Below, piece by piece: positions 15,567 to 23,891 of a DNA stretch of 64,000 bases (its first letter is position 1; every line of letters begins with the position of its first letter). The stretch is from the NCBI GenBank assembly GCA_910579775.1, contig CAJTUE010000002.1, forward strand, positions 248,001-312,000, in the 5' to 3' direction. The DNA comes from an uncultured Oscillospiraceae bacterium. Its GTDB lineage: Bacteria; Bacillota; Clostridia; Oscillospirales; Oscillospiraceae. Under the pieces are notes generated by a model, which worked only from the letters and a program-made list of their open reading frames with translations, searched no databases and was not told where the DNA came from. Both the position numbers and the translations under genes were made by a program.

Positions 15567-16643
15567 CTATTTTGTATCTTGATCCCGGTCAATCGGGTGG
15601 ATCCCATCCGTGTACATCTGGCTGCCGTCCAAGGCGATCCAGAGGACCTGAACATCGTCCTCCAGGCCGTCAATGAGGGCTTGTCCCTCCGCCTGGGGCA
15701 TACAGAAAAGCGCCGTAGAAAGCGCGTCGGCCAAGCCGCTGTCCTTGGTGATCACAGACACCGAGGCAAAGTATCGCGCTGGCGTCAGGGTGTCGGGGTC
15801 GATGATGTGGTGATAGCGCTCCCCTGCCACCTCAAAGTACCGCTCGTACACGCCGGAGGTAACACAGGAGGTGTCCGCCAACTCCAGATACATGGCGTAG
15901 GCGCTCTCATGGTCAAAGGGGTCCTTGATCCCCGTCATCCAGCCGCTTCCGTCCGGCTTATGGCCGATGATACGGATGTTGCCGCCGATGTTGAGAACGT
16001 AGCTCTCGGCCCCCATGTCCTCCAACAGCCGAGCAGCCTGCTCAGTGGCATATCCCTTTCCAATGGCGCCCACATCCAGCCGGGCGTCCGGGTCGGTGAT
16101 GCGAACGGTGCATGCCTCCTCGTCCAGCTCCAGAAGCTCCAGCCCCGTGTGGGCCACGGCCTCCTCCAGAGTATCCCTTGACGGGATGGCGGCGGAGCCG
16201 GGGTCGTTTGCCGCCCGCTCCCGGCTGTCGTGCCAGGGCCGTAGCACCGCACCGAACATGATGTTCAGCGTTCCCCCTGTCTCCTCGCACAGCTCCCTGG
16301 CGTAGATCAGGAAGTCCATGGTCTCCCGATCCACCTCCACAGCCTCTCCCCCGGCGCCCTTGTTCACCGTACAGAGGTTGTTCATGCCGCTGTACTCGTG
16401 GTAAATGTCCAAACGCCGGTGGTAAGCCTCCAGCAGGTCCTCCGCCGCGGCGGCGTTTTCCTCAAACGTCCCTTCGTCGTCGCCCGCGTAGCTGTAAATG
16501 GTGGAGACAGTGTCAAAAAAGGTATAGTAAACTTTTCCCTGTGGTTCCTTCTTTTGTGCAACAATAGGGCACCCCGTCAAAAAGACGGGGAACCCTATTG
16601 CGAAACACAGGCATATGAACTTTTTCCAAAGCCTCATGCCCAT
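15567..16643 (-). CDS. apbE: FAD:protein FMN transferase, lipoprotein ApbE
   Basis: A 358-residue lipoprotein: signal peptide with LTGC lipobox (Cys25) and a mature ApbE domain. Hallmarks are GAIGKGYA (about 205), NIGGNIR and the metal-binding DSGLADALSTALF near 315-327. ApbE cleaves FAD and attaches FMN to threonine in extracytoplasmic FMN-binding domains. Its natural substrates here are RnfG (two domains) and RnfD of the same operon, and perhaps the lipoprotein encoded just upstream and the RnfG and RnfD of the second operon, which has no apbE of its own in this window. Confidence 0.92.
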   Translation of the reverse strand: MGMRLWKKFICLCFAIGFPVFLTGCPIVAQKKEPQGKVYYTFFDTVSTIYSYAGDDEGTFEENAAAAEDLLEAYHRRLDIYHEYSGMNNLCTVNKGAGGEAVEVDRETMDFLIYARELCEETGGTLNIMFGAVLRPWHDSRERAANDPGSAAIPSRDTLEEAVAHTGLELLELDEEACTVRITDPDARLDVGAIGKGYATEQAARLLEDMGAESYVLNIGGNIRIIGHKPDGSGWMTGIKDPFDHESAYAMYLELADTSCVTSGVYERYFEVAGERYHHIIDPDTLTPARYFASVSVITKDSGLADALSTALFCMPQAEGQALIDGLEDDVQVLWIALDGSQMYTDGIHPIDRDQDTK

Positions 16644-16660
16644 ATTAGATTTGCTTTGGC

Positions 16661-17695
16661 TTAGTGGGCGTTCTTGGCAGCCTGAGCAGTGGTCTTCTGC
16701 ATAGAGGTCACCTGCATAGAGCAGCCAGCGTCCAGCAGGCCCTGATCGGCGGAGATGACATGGTCGTTGACCTCCTGGGTGGGCAGGTCGGCGACCTCGT
16801 CAGCAGTCTTACCAGCGACAAACTTGGAGAAGGCCTCGGACTGCTTGTACCACTCCAGCATAGTGCCGTTACCGTCGTTGTCCACCTTACCCTCCATACC
16901 GTACTCTTCCTTCAGGTTGCGCTTGGTAGCCTTGAAGGCGGCGTCCATGATCTCGCCAGCGGCGTTGATGGTGATCTTAGGCTGGATGGAGTCGTTCAGA
17001 GCGGCCACGATCTTGCCGTCGGCCACAACGGTGGCGGCAAAGTCGGTGTACATGGCGACCAGACCGTCCTCATCGGCGGTAGCGGCCTTGGAATCACCGG
17101 CGGTGGTGGTAGCAGCCACACCCAGAGTGAAGCCGCCCTTGGACTTAAAGCTCATGGCCTGCTCATCGTTGCACGCAGCGGCGACAGCAGCCACGAAATC
17201 GGTGACCTGCATGGAGCAGCCGGCGTCCAGCAGAGCCTGATCATCGGAAATGATGTGGCCGTTGGCCTCCTTGGTGGGCATGCCGGTCACGTCAGCGGCG
17301 GTCTTGCCCACAACGTATTCCTCAAAGGCGTGAGCCTGCTCGTACCACTCCAGCATGGTGCCGTTGCCGTCGTTGTCCACCTTGCCGGCCATGCCGTACT
17401 CATCGCCCAGCTCCATCTTGGACTTAAAGGTCTTGGCGGTGTCAACGGCGCCGTCGGTAACGTCCATCTTGCTCTGGGCCACGTCGATGCGGCAGGAGAC
17501 GATCTTGCCGTCCTTGTCAGTAACCACGGTAGCCACGGTGGCGTCCACCTGAGCGTTGTGGGTCTCGGAGCTGGAGCTGTCAGTGCTGACCACAACACCC
17601 ATGCCCAGCTTGTAGTCCGCTTCCTTCTCGCCGCAGGCCACCAGGCAGGTAGCCATCAGGCAGACGCAGAGCACGATCGCAAGAAACTTCTTCAT
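16661..17695 (-). CDS. Lipoprotein with duplicated FMN-binding-like domain (PplA-like candidate)
   Basis: A 344-residue secreted lipoprotein (LVAC lipobox, Cys21; start at the ATG 17695). The mature part is a tandem duplication: each half contains a VxxDGKIV-like strand, an EYGMxGKVDNDGNGTMLEWY block and a final LLDAGCSMQVT motif. The layout resembles FMN-binding domains (DGKI strand early, SGATxTS flavinylation site late), with GCSM occupying the GATx position. It is the first gene of the apbE-rnf-like operon, 17 bases before apbE. A role as an extracellular electron carrier similar to PplA is inferred from context; the domain match is by eye and FMN binding is unproven. Confidence 0.6.
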   Translation of the reverse strand: MKKFLAIVLCVCLMATCLVACGEKEADYKLGMGVVVSTDSSSSETHNAQVDATVATVVTDKDGKIVSCRIDVAQSKMDVTDGAVDTAKTFKSKMELGDEYGMAGKVDNDGNGTMLEWYEQAHAFEEYVVGKTAADVTGMPTKEANGHIISDDQALLDAGCSMQVTDFVAAVAAACNDEQAMSFKSKGGFTLGVAATTTAGDSKAATADEDGLVAMYTDFAATVVADGKIVAALNDSIQPKITINAAGEIMDAAFKATKRNLKEEYGMEGKVDNDGNGTMLEWYKQSEAFSKFVAGKTADEVADLPTQEVNDHVISADQGLLDAGCSMQVTSMQKTTAQAAKNAH

Positions 17696-17781
17696 TTTGA
17701 TGTACTTCCCTTCTACATTTTTAATGATGTTTTCCCTACCGCTCACCCTCATTACGCAAAGGTAAACAGTCGATTGTGAAA

Positions 17782-17810
17782 ATACTAACACAATTCCTTC
17801 CAAAAATCAA
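17782..17810 (-). promoter_or_regulatory. Promoter of the lipoprotein-apbE-rnf-like operon
   Basis: TTGATT and TAGTAT hexamers with a 17-base spacer, about 90 bases upstream of the lipoprotein start, on the minus strand. No other promoter of similar quality was seen before the nfnAB promoter, consistent with a single nine-gene transcript. Confidence 0.5.
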
Positions 17811-17862
17811 GTCCTTTCGTGAAATTTACTTTTTGCCTTCAGGCGCTCCTTGATGCAAGCAC

Positions 17863-17892
17863 AAAAAAGCCCCGAGGCAAATGCCTCAGGGC
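17863..17892 (-). terminator. Terminator of tRNA-Val
   Basis: GC-rich 10-bp stem with one mismatch (GCCCTGAGGC, loop ATTT) followed by six T residues on the minus strand, just after the tRNA-Val 3' end. Confidence 0.85.
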
Positions 17893-17898
17893 TTTATC

Positions 17899-17975
17899 TG
17901 GTGGACGATACAGGACTTGAACCTGTGACCTCCCGCACGTCAAGCGGATGCTCATACCAGCTGAGCTAATCGTCC
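17899..17975 (-). tRNA. tRNA-Val (anticodon GAC)
   Basis: A 77-base cloverleaf with encoded CCA. Acceptor GGACGAT pairs with ATCGTCC, discriminator A; the anticodon loop is TTGACGT giving GAC (valine); the T arm is ACAGG-TTCAAGT-CCTGT. It has its own promoter and terminator. Confidence 0.95.
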
Positions 17976-17988
17976 AAACAGCTAGGAT

Positions 17989-18017
17989 AGTATACCGCAT
18001 TTTGGACGGGCTGTCAA
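17989..18017 (-). promoter_or_regulatory. Promoter of tRNA-Val
   Basis: Near-consensus TTGACA-17-TATACT on the minus strand, with the -10 box about 13 bases before the mature 5' end. Confidence 0.85.
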
Positions 18018-18056
18018 GGGCCAAACACGGAATTTTTGATTTTTCTTCTTTGCGCC

Positions 18057-18085
18057 TTGCGTAAACAGTATATCTATGGTAGAAT
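18057..18085 (+). promoter_or_regulatory. Promoter of tRNA-Arg
   Basis: TTGCGT-17-TAGAAT, ending 13 bases before the mature tRNA 5' end; divergent from the tRNA-Val promoter. Confidence 0.7.
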
Positions 18086-18098
18086 ACCCACGTTCCAT

Positions 18099-18175
18099 GC
18101 CCTTGTAGCTCAGTTGGATAGAGCGACCGCCTCCTAAGCGGTAGGCCGGAGGTTCGACTCCTCTCAAGGGTGCCA
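18099..18175 (+). tRNA. tRNA-Arg (anticodon CCT)
   Basis: A 77-base cloverleaf with encoded CCA. Acceptor GCCCTTG pairs with CAAGGGT, discriminator G; the anticodon loop is CTCCTAA giving CCT, which reads the AGG arginine codon; the T arm is GGAGG-TTCGACT-CCTCT. Confidence 0.95.
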
Positions 18176-18177
18176 CT

Positions 18178-18207
18178 AAGGCCGCCGCGGAGAGCGGCGG
18201 CCTTCTT
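18178..18207 (+). terminator. Terminator after tRNA-Arg
   Basis: An 11-bp perfect GC-rich stem (AAGGCCGCCGC and complement, GGAGA loop) directly after the tRNA, with a weak pyrimidine tail (CTTC). It also forms the leader of the small SLH gene, so partial read-through may express it. Confidence 0.7.
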
Positions 18208-18225
18208 CAGAAAGGATACTTGCCT

Positions 18226-18828
18226 ATGAAACGCCTCTTGTCCCTTCTGCTTGTTTTCTCTCTGCTGGTCCTTCCTGTCAGTGCTGCTGTCTACGATGAC
18301 GTCTCCCCCAACGCTTGGTACGCTGTGGCGGTGGACGAGGTCTCTCACCGCGGGATCATGACCGGCACCTCCGACACCACCTTTTCTCCCAACGCCCCCA
18401 TGAGCCGCGGGATGCTGGCCACCACGCTCAACCGTCTTGCCGGGGAGCCCCACTCCACCGCCGGTCTCTTTTTCCAAGATGTTGAAGCGGGCACATGGTA
18501 CATCGACTCTGTGATCTGGTGCGATGAGATGGGATATATGGAGGGGACGGACGCCACCCACTTCTCCCCCTCCCTCCCCCTCACCCGGGAGCAGCTGGCT
18601 ACCGTCCTCTGGCGTTACGTGGGCAAGCCCCCCGCCGCGCTCTCTTCCATTACCTCCTTCGCAGACAGCGGCGCCGTCAGCGTCTGGGCCCAAGGTGGTG
18701 TGGCATGGTGTGTTTCCGCCGGGTTGCTCAACGGAAAACCCAACCACCTACTTGACCCTAAAGGGACCGTCACCCGCGCTGAAATGGCCCAGGTACTGAT
18801 CAACTACTTTATCCAATTCCGGCTGTAA
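18226..18828 (+). CDS. Small secreted protein of three SLH domains
   Basis: A 200-residue protein consisting of a signal peptide (MKRLLSLLLVFSLLVLPVSA) and three SLH repeats, each with the FxDV...W..aV....GIM.G....F.P...ltR..lA pattern. Nothing else is attached, so it may bind the secondary cell wall polymer as a structural filler or regulator of the surface layer. The ATG at 18226 is preferred to an in-frame TTG six bases earlier because GAAAGGA is correctly spaced for it. It follows tRNA-Arg closely and ends at a strong terminator. Some motifs (TxxxxR) are conservative variants. Confidence 0.85.
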   Translation: MKRLLSLLLVFSLLVLPVSAAVYDDVSPNAWYAVAVDEVSHRGIMTGTSDTTFSPNAPMSRGMLATTLNRLAGEPHSTAGLFFQDVEAGTWYIDSVIWCDEMGYMEGTDATHFSPSLPLTREQLATVLWRYVGKPPAALSSITSFADSGAVSVWAQGGVAWCVSAGLLNGKPNHLLDPKGTVTRAEMAQVLINYFIQFRL

Positions 18829-18847
18829 GATTGGTCAACTCAAATAT

Positions 18848-18890
18848 AAAGCAAGAGGTTGTTTCCTTTGAAACAACCTCTTGCTTTTTT
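18848..18890. terminator. Bidirectional terminator between the small SLH gene and ilvC
   Basis: A 16-bp perfect stem (AAGCAAGAGGTTGTTT with its complement at 18871-18886) flanked by A and T runs; serves both converging genes. Confidence 0.92.
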
Positions 18891-18908
18891 GTTTTGTCGC
18901 GGACACTC

Positions 18909-19928
18909 TCAGTTGGACGCGGTGTCCATATCCTGATCGTCGCCCCAGATCATGTTCTTGCGCAGCTGCGCACCCACGATCTCCATCTGGTGTTTAGCCA
19001 GCTGGGCGCGCTTGGAGTTAAAGAAGGTACGGCCGTTCTTGTTCTCCGCAATCCACTTGCCCGCAAACGTGCCATCCTGAATGTCGGAGAGGACGGCGCG
19101 CATCCGGGCTTTGGTCTCCTCGTGGGGGATGACGCGGGGACCGGAGACATACTCGCCGAACTCGGCGGTATCCGAGATGGAGTAGTTCATCATGCCGATG
19201 CCACCCTTGTTGATGAGGTCCACGATGAGCTTCAGCTCATGGATGCACTCGAAGTAGGCATTCTCCGGCTCGTACCCGGCCTCCACCAGCGTCTCAAAGC
19301 CGCAGCGCATAAGGTCCACCACGCCGCCGCACAGGACGGTCTGCTCGCCGAAGAGGTCGGTCTCAGTCTCGTCGTGGAAGGTGGTCTCCATCACGCCGGC
19401 CCGTGCGCCGCCGATGCCGGCGATATAGGCCAGAGCTACCTGATAGGCCTTGCCAGTGGCGTCCTGCTCCACCGCCACCAGACAGGGCACGCCCTTCCCC
19501 GCCACATAGGTGGAACGGACCGTGTGGCCGGGACCCTTGGGGGCGGCCATGAACACGTCCACGCCCTTGGGGGGGACGATCTGCTGATAGCGGATGTTGA
19601 AGCCATGGGCAAAGGCCAGGGCGTTGCCCTCCTCCAGGTTCGGCTCGATATCCCGCTTGTAGACCTCAGCCTGGACCTCGTCGTTGATGAGGATCATCAC
19701 GATATCACCCCACTTGGCGGCGTCGGCCACAGTCTTCACCGCCAGGCCGGCATTCTCGGCCTCCGCCCAACGCTTGGAGCCTTGGCGCAGGCCCACGCAC
19801 ACGTCGCAGCCGGAATCCTTCAGGTTCAGCGCGTGGGCATGGCCCTGAGAGCCGTAGCCGATGATGGCGATCTTCTTGCCGTCCAACACCTTCAGGTCGC
19901 AGTCCTTCTCGTAGTACATTTTTGCCAT
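18909..19928 (-). CDS. ilvC: Ketol-acid reductoisomerase
   Basis: A 339-residue class I enzyme. The Rossmann motif GYGSQGHAHALNLKDSG near residues 25-41 binds NAD(P)H, LRQGSKRWAEAE follows, and the metal-binding acidic residues lie in the DLFGEQTVLCGG and E...ELK regions. It converts acetolactate or acetohydroxybutyrate to dihydroxy acids in valine, leucine and isoleucine synthesis. A strong AAAGGAG precedes the ATG. It is the last gene of ilvB-ilvN-ilvC. ilvD is not in the window. Confidence 0.97.
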   Translation of the reverse strand: MAKMYYEKDCDLKVLDGKKIAIIGYGSQGHAHALNLKDSGCDVCVGLRQGSKRWAEAENAGLAVKTVADAAKWGDIVMILINDEVQAEVYKRDIEPNLEEGNALAFAHGFNIRYQQIVPPKGVDVFMAAPKGPGHTVRSTYVAGKGVPCLVAVEQDATGKAYQVALAYIAGIGGARAGVMETTFHDETETDLFGEQTVLCGGVVDLMRCGFETLVEAGYEPENAYFECIHELKLIVDLINKGGIGMMNYSISDTAEFGEYVSGPRVIPHEETKARMRAVLSDIQDGTFAGKWIAENKNGRTFFNSKRAQLAKHQMEIVGAQLRKNMIWGDDQDMDTASN

Positions 19929-19951
19929 GATAGAACACTCCTTTATAATAA

Positions 19952-20506
19952 TTACAGGATATTCTTGCCCAAATTGAACTCGGTGGTCTCCTTGCTCTCG
20001 TCGCCGATGGTGTACGCCCCCCGTTCCAGGGCCACCATGCCAGTGCGGACCAGTTCCAGGATGCCAAAGGTCTCCAGCAGCCGCTGCATGGCCTCCGCCT
20101 TGGACTCATCGCCGATAAGGGCAAGGGTCAATGACTGCACCGACACGTCGATGATGGATGCCCGGAAGATGTTGGCGATCTGAATGACCTCGTTGCGCAC
20201 GTCGGAGGTCTCCGCCTTGACCTTGAACATGACAAGCTCCCGGCGGATCGAGCGGTCGGGCTGAAGCTCCTGCACAGAATAGACGCAAAACTGCTTGCGA
20301 AGCTGGTTCATGATCTGGGCGGTGGCGGCGTCATCCCCCATGACCTCAATAGTGATGCGGGAGACCTGAGGGTCATCAGTCGCTCCCACCGCCAGAGACT
20401 CAATGTTATAGCCCTTGCGGGAAAACAGCCGGGACACCTGAGAAAGCACGCCCGCAGTGTTTTCCACCAGCACCGAAAGAGTGCGGCGAGTGATCTGTTC
20501 TTTCAT
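19952..20506 (-). CDS. ilvN: Acetolactate synthase small (regulatory) subunit
   Basis: A 184-residue protein with an N-terminal ACT domain (RRTLSVLVENTAGVLSQVSRLFSRKGYNIESLAV) and the C-terminal ALS_ss domain. It binds valine and controls IlvB. The ATG at 20506 is chosen from the family N-terminus and the GGAGGGGAG ahead of it. It lies 13 bases after ilvB and 23 bases before ilvC. Confidence 0.95.
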   Translation of the reverse strand: MKEQITRRTLSVLVENTAGVLSQVSRLFSRKGYNIESLAVGATDDPQVSRITIEVMGDDAATAQIMNQLRKQFCVYSVQELQPDRSIRRELVMFKVKAETSDVRNEVIQIANIFRASIIDVSVQSLTLALIGDESKAEAMQRLLETFGILELVRTGMVALERGAYTIGDESKETTEFNLGKNIL

Positions 20507-20519
20507 GCTCTCCCCTCCT

Positions 20520-22229
20520 TTAATCCAGCAGGAAGCTGGTGGCTTCCGCACCGCCGGGCACCATGGGATGGACCATGGCGTCCTTGTGGATGGCGCACTC
20601 GATGAGATAGGGCTTCCCGCTGTCTACAGCCTTTTGAAGCTGGGCGCGGAATTCCTCCTGGTTGGCGGCGCGGCCTCCCGAAATGCCATAGGCCTCTGCC
20701 AGCTTCACAAAATCAGGTCCCCGTTCCAGATCGGTCTGGGAGTACCGCTTGCCGTAAATCAAGCTCTGCCACTGGCGCACCATGCCCAGGGTGTGGTTGT
20801 TAAAAATAACCGTAATGACAGGTATCTGATAATGCTCCACGGTGGCCAGCTCATTACAGTTCATACGGAAGGAGCCGTCTCCTGTACAGTGGACCACCAC
20901 CTGGTCAGGATTTCCCGTCTTCGCCCCAATCGCGGCTCCCAGGCCAAAGCCCATGGTGCCAAAGCCGCCGGAGGTAATCAACTGTCCGGGGCGGGAGAAG
21001 TGGTAGTACTGGGCGGACCACATCTGGTGCTGTCCCACGTCGGTGGCGATGATGGCCTGTCCGTCGGTCACCTCCTGAATCATTTCCAGCACCTCATGGG
21101 GATGGAGGATATCATCTTTCTTGAGGGGCACTTCCTTGTGGGAGAAAACCCATTCGCGCCACTCCTTGAACTCCCGTTTTTTCATGCCCTTGTTCAGCAG
21201 CTCCAGCACCTGGCGGGCGTCGCCGATGATGTGGTGGTCGGTCTTGACGTTCTTGTCGATCTCCGAGCGGTCGATGTCGATATGTACCACCTTGGCCTTT
21301 TGCGCAAAGGTGGCAGGATCAGTGGCTACCCGGTCGGAAAAGCGGCAGCCGATGGCGATGAGCAGGTCGCACTCACTGGCGGCATAATTGGAGGCGTGAG
21401 AACCATGCATTCCAATCATGCCGGTGAACAGCGGGTGATTGCCGGGCAGCGCGCCGCCGCCCATGATGGTGGATGCCACAGGTGCGCCCAGAGCCTCCGC
21501 AAATTTGCGGAATTCAGGCACCGCCCCTTTGGAGCGGATCACACCGCCGCCCACCAGAACCAAAGGCCGCTCCGCCTCGCCAATCATGGCAAGCAGGGCG
21601 TCCACGTCCCGGCGGTCCGGCTCTGGGTCCTTCAGATCGTGGCTGGCCCGGCGCAGGAGGCGGGCCAGCCGTCCGTGCTGGGCGTGCTGCTCCAAGGGGA
21701 GCGGCTCAAACTCGCATTCGTCGGAGGTCACGTTCTTCACGATATCGATCAAAACCGGCCCGGGCCGCCCGGAGCGGGCAATGGCAAAGGCCTCCCGGAT
21801 GATGTCGGCCAGGTCCTCCACATTGCGCACCAGGTAGTTGCACTTGGTGATGGGCATGGTAATGCCGGTGATGTCCACCTCCTGGAAGGAGTCCTTGCCG
21901 ATCAGATTCTCGTTGACGTTGCAGGTGATAAATACCACAGGGGAGGAATCATAATAGGCTGTGGCAATGCCGGTGGTCAAATTGGTGGCGCCGGGACCGC
22001 TGGTGGCGAAGCACACCCCCACCTTGCCAGTGGAGCGGGCATAGCCGTCGGCGGCGTGGGACGCCCCCTGCTCATGTGAGGTCAAAATGTGGCGGATCTT
22101 CTCACCATAGCCGGACAGCTCCAGCTCGTCGTACACATTTAAAATCGTGCCGCCGGGATAGCCGAACACCGTATCTACGCCCTGCTCCAGCAGACACTCC
22201 ATGACGATTCGGGCTCCTCGCATTTTCAT
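20520..22229 (-). CDS. ilvB: Acetolactate synthase large (catalytic) subunit
   Basis: A 569-residue thiamine diphosphate enzyme. Visible are the catalytic glutamate region LTSHEQGASHAADGYAR (about 45-61), the FAD-binding middle domain and the ThDP motif GDGSFRMNCNELATVEHYQIPV near 440-461. It condenses pyruvate with pyruvate or 2-oxobutyrate, the latter supplied by ilvA at 46809. The ATG at 22229 has AAAGGAGG eight bases upstream. The leader is short and holds no T-box or leucine/valine-rich leader peptide that I can see. Confidence 0.97.
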   Translation of the reverse strand: MKMRGARIVMECLLEQGVDTVFGYPGGTILNVYDELELSGYGEKIRHILTSHEQGASHAADGYARSTGKVGVCFATSGPGATNLTTGIATAYYDSSPVVFITCNVNENLIGKDSFQEVDITGITMPITKCNYLVRNVEDLADIIREAFAIARSGRPGPVLIDIVKNVTSDECEFEPLPLEQHAQHGRLARLLRRASHDLKDPEPDRRDVDALLAMIGEAERPLVLVGGGVIRSKGAVPEFRKFAEALGAPVASTIMGGGALPGNHPLFTGMIGMHGSHASNYAASECDLLIAIGCRFSDRVATDPATFAQKAKVVHIDIDRSEIDKNVKTDHHIIGDARQVLELLNKGMKKREFKEWREWVFSHKEVPLKKDDILHPHEVLEMIQEVTDGQAIIATDVGQHQMWSAQYYHFSRPGQLITSGGFGTMGFGLGAAIGAKTGNPDQVVVHCTGDGSFRMNCNELATVEHYQIPVITVIFNNHTLGMVRQWQSLIYGKRYSQTDLERGPDFVKLAEAYGISGGRAANQEEFRAQLQKAVDSGKPYLIECAIHKDAMVHPMVPGGAEATSFLLD

Positions 22230-22280
22230 GTCCCATCCTCCTTTACCTTCCGCAAGCAGATAAAAAACCAATATTGATTT

Positions 22281-22309
22281 ACTATATCTCTTTCCGGTTC
22301 TTTTGTCAA
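22281..22309 (-). promoter_or_regulatory. Promoter of ilvBNC
   Basis: TTGACA-17-TATAGT on the minus strand, 52 bases upstream of the ilvB ATG. Strong match to sigma-A consensus. Confidence 0.8.
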
Positions 22310-22363
22310 TTCCTTCTTCTACCTTCTCCCTCGACTTTTTTCGTGCCGCTCCGCAAAAACCGC

Positions 22364-22392
22364 TGGACTTTTTCTCAAAAAGCGTGTATCAT
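22364..22392 (+). promoter_or_regulatory. Possible promoter of the canonical rnfCDGEAB operon
   Basis: TGGACT and TATCAT hexamers 17 bases apart, about 57 bases before the rnfC ATG, divergent from the ilvB promoter. Weaker than most promoters in this window. Confidence 0.45.
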
Positions 22393-22448
22393 AAAACCAC
22401 TGTGTTTCCTTTAAAATGATGTTTGGAAACTATAAAGAGGTGAAAGCT

Positions 22449-23891
22449 ATGATCCATCGTTTTTTTGGCGGCGTCCACCCTCGCGGACATAAAGAGGCCA
22501 CCGAAGCCCTCGCTGTGGCGCCTCTGCCCCAGCCCCCGGAGCAAGTGATCCTGGCGATGTCACAACATGTGGGTCCTCCCTGTGCCCCCACGGTAGCCGT
22601 CGGTGACAGCGTCACCGTAGGTCAGGTCGTGGGTGAGCCCGCCGGGCTGGGCGCCCCCATCCACGCCTCTGTCTCGGGCAAGGTGGTGGCGGTGGAGCCC
22701 CGCCCCCACGCGGGCGGCAGTCCCGTCATGTCCGTGGTCATCGAAAACGACGGCCAGAACACCCCCGCCGACCCCATCTTCCGTCCTGCCCAACCGGAGA
22801 AGCTGACCACTGAGCAGGTCATCGACATCGTGCGGGCCGCGGGCATCACCGGTATGGGCGGCGCGGGCTTCCCCACCCACGCCAAGCTCTCCTCCGCTTT
22901 GGGCAAGGCGGACACCGTGATCCTCAACGGCGCGGAGTGCGAGCCCTATCTCACCGCCGACCACCGGCTCATGCTGGAGCAGCCGAAGAAGGTCATCGAG
23001 GGCGGCCGCGTGCTCATGCGCGCCCTGGGGCTCGAAAAGCTGGTCATCGGCGTGGAGGCCAACAAGCTGAACGCGGTGGATGCTTTGAAGGCAGAGGCCC
23101 CCGCCGACGTGGAGGTCCGCCCTCTGCGGGTGCGCTATCCCCAAGGAGCGGAGAAGCAGCTCATCCAAAACATTACCGGCCGCCAGGTCCCTCCCGGCGG
23201 GCTCCCCGCCAATGTGGGCTGCGCGGTGTTCAACGTCTCCACCGCCGCCGCTGTTTACGACGCGGTGTTTGACGGCAAACCCCTCACCCACCGCATCGTC
23301 ACCGTCACCGGCAAGGGAGTCGTCCACCCGGCCAACTTCCTCGTCCCCATCGGAACGCCTATGGAGTTCTTGGTTGAGGCCGCCGGAGGCCTGAAGGGCA
23401 ATCCTGGCCGGGTCCTGTGCGGCGGACCTATGATGGGCATTGCCCAGTATGACCTGGCCGCCCCTATCATCAAGGGGAACAACGGCCTACTGGTCATGTC
23501 CACCCGGGAGTATTCCCCCACCCCCAAAGGGGTCCTCACCTGCATCCACTGCGGACGGTGTGTCTCCGCCTGTCCCATGCACCTGGTTCCCCTGACCTTC
23601 AACCAGCGGTTCTCCGCCGGGCACTTTGACCAGTTGGAAGGACTGCGCATCCTGGACTGCATTGAATGCGGCTCCTGCGCGTACAGCTGCCCCGCTCACA
23701 TCCCTCTGGTCCAGGTCATCCGGGCGGGCAAGAACGAGGTCCGCAAGCTCCAGACCGCCGCCAAGGCCGCAACGGAAAAAGCGGAGGCGGAAGCAAAGGC
23801 CGCCGAGGAAGCGGCCAAGACCGAGCCGGAGGCGTCCCCTGCCGACGTCCCCGCCGAACCTGCCAAAGAAGAGGAGGCGACTGCCAAATGA
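22449..23891 (+). CDS. rnfC: Rnf complex subunit RnfC
   Basis: A 480-residue peripheral subunit of the ion-translocating ferredoxin:NAD+ oxidoreductase. It opens MIHRFFGGVHPRGHKEAT, has a lipoyl-like VAVGDSVTVGQVVG segment, the NADH/FMN site (GITGMGGAGFPTHAKL, LNGAECEPYLTADH) and two [4Fe-4S] motifs, CIHCGRCVSACP and CIECGSCAYSCP. The last 50 residues form an Ala/Lys/Glu-rich tail. The start at 22449 follows AGAGGTG. Its stop overlaps the rnfD start (ATGA). Confidence 0.95.
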   Translation: MIHRFFGGVHPRGHKEATEALAVAPLPQPPEQVILAMSQHVGPPCAPTVAVGDSVTVGQVVGEPAGLGAPIHASVSGKVVAVEPRPHAGGSPVMSVVIENDGQNTPADPIFRPAQPEKLTTEQVIDIVRAAGITGMGGAGFPTHAKLSSALGKADTVILNGAECEPYLTADHRLMLEQPKKVIEGGRVLMRALGLEKLVIGVEANKLNAVDALKAEAPADVEVRPLRVRYPQGAEKQLIQNITGRQVPPGGLPANVGCAVFNVSTAAAVYDAVFDGKPLTHRIVTVTGKGVVHPANFLVPIGTPMEFLVEAAGGLKGNPGRVLCGGPMMGIAQYDLAAPIIKGNNGLLVMSTREYSPTPKGVLTCIHCGRCVSACPMHLVPLTFNQRFSAGHFDQLEGLRILDCIECGSCAYSCPAHIPLVQVIRAGKNEVRKLQTAAKAATEKAEAEAKAAEEAAKTEPEASPADVPAEPAKEEEATAK

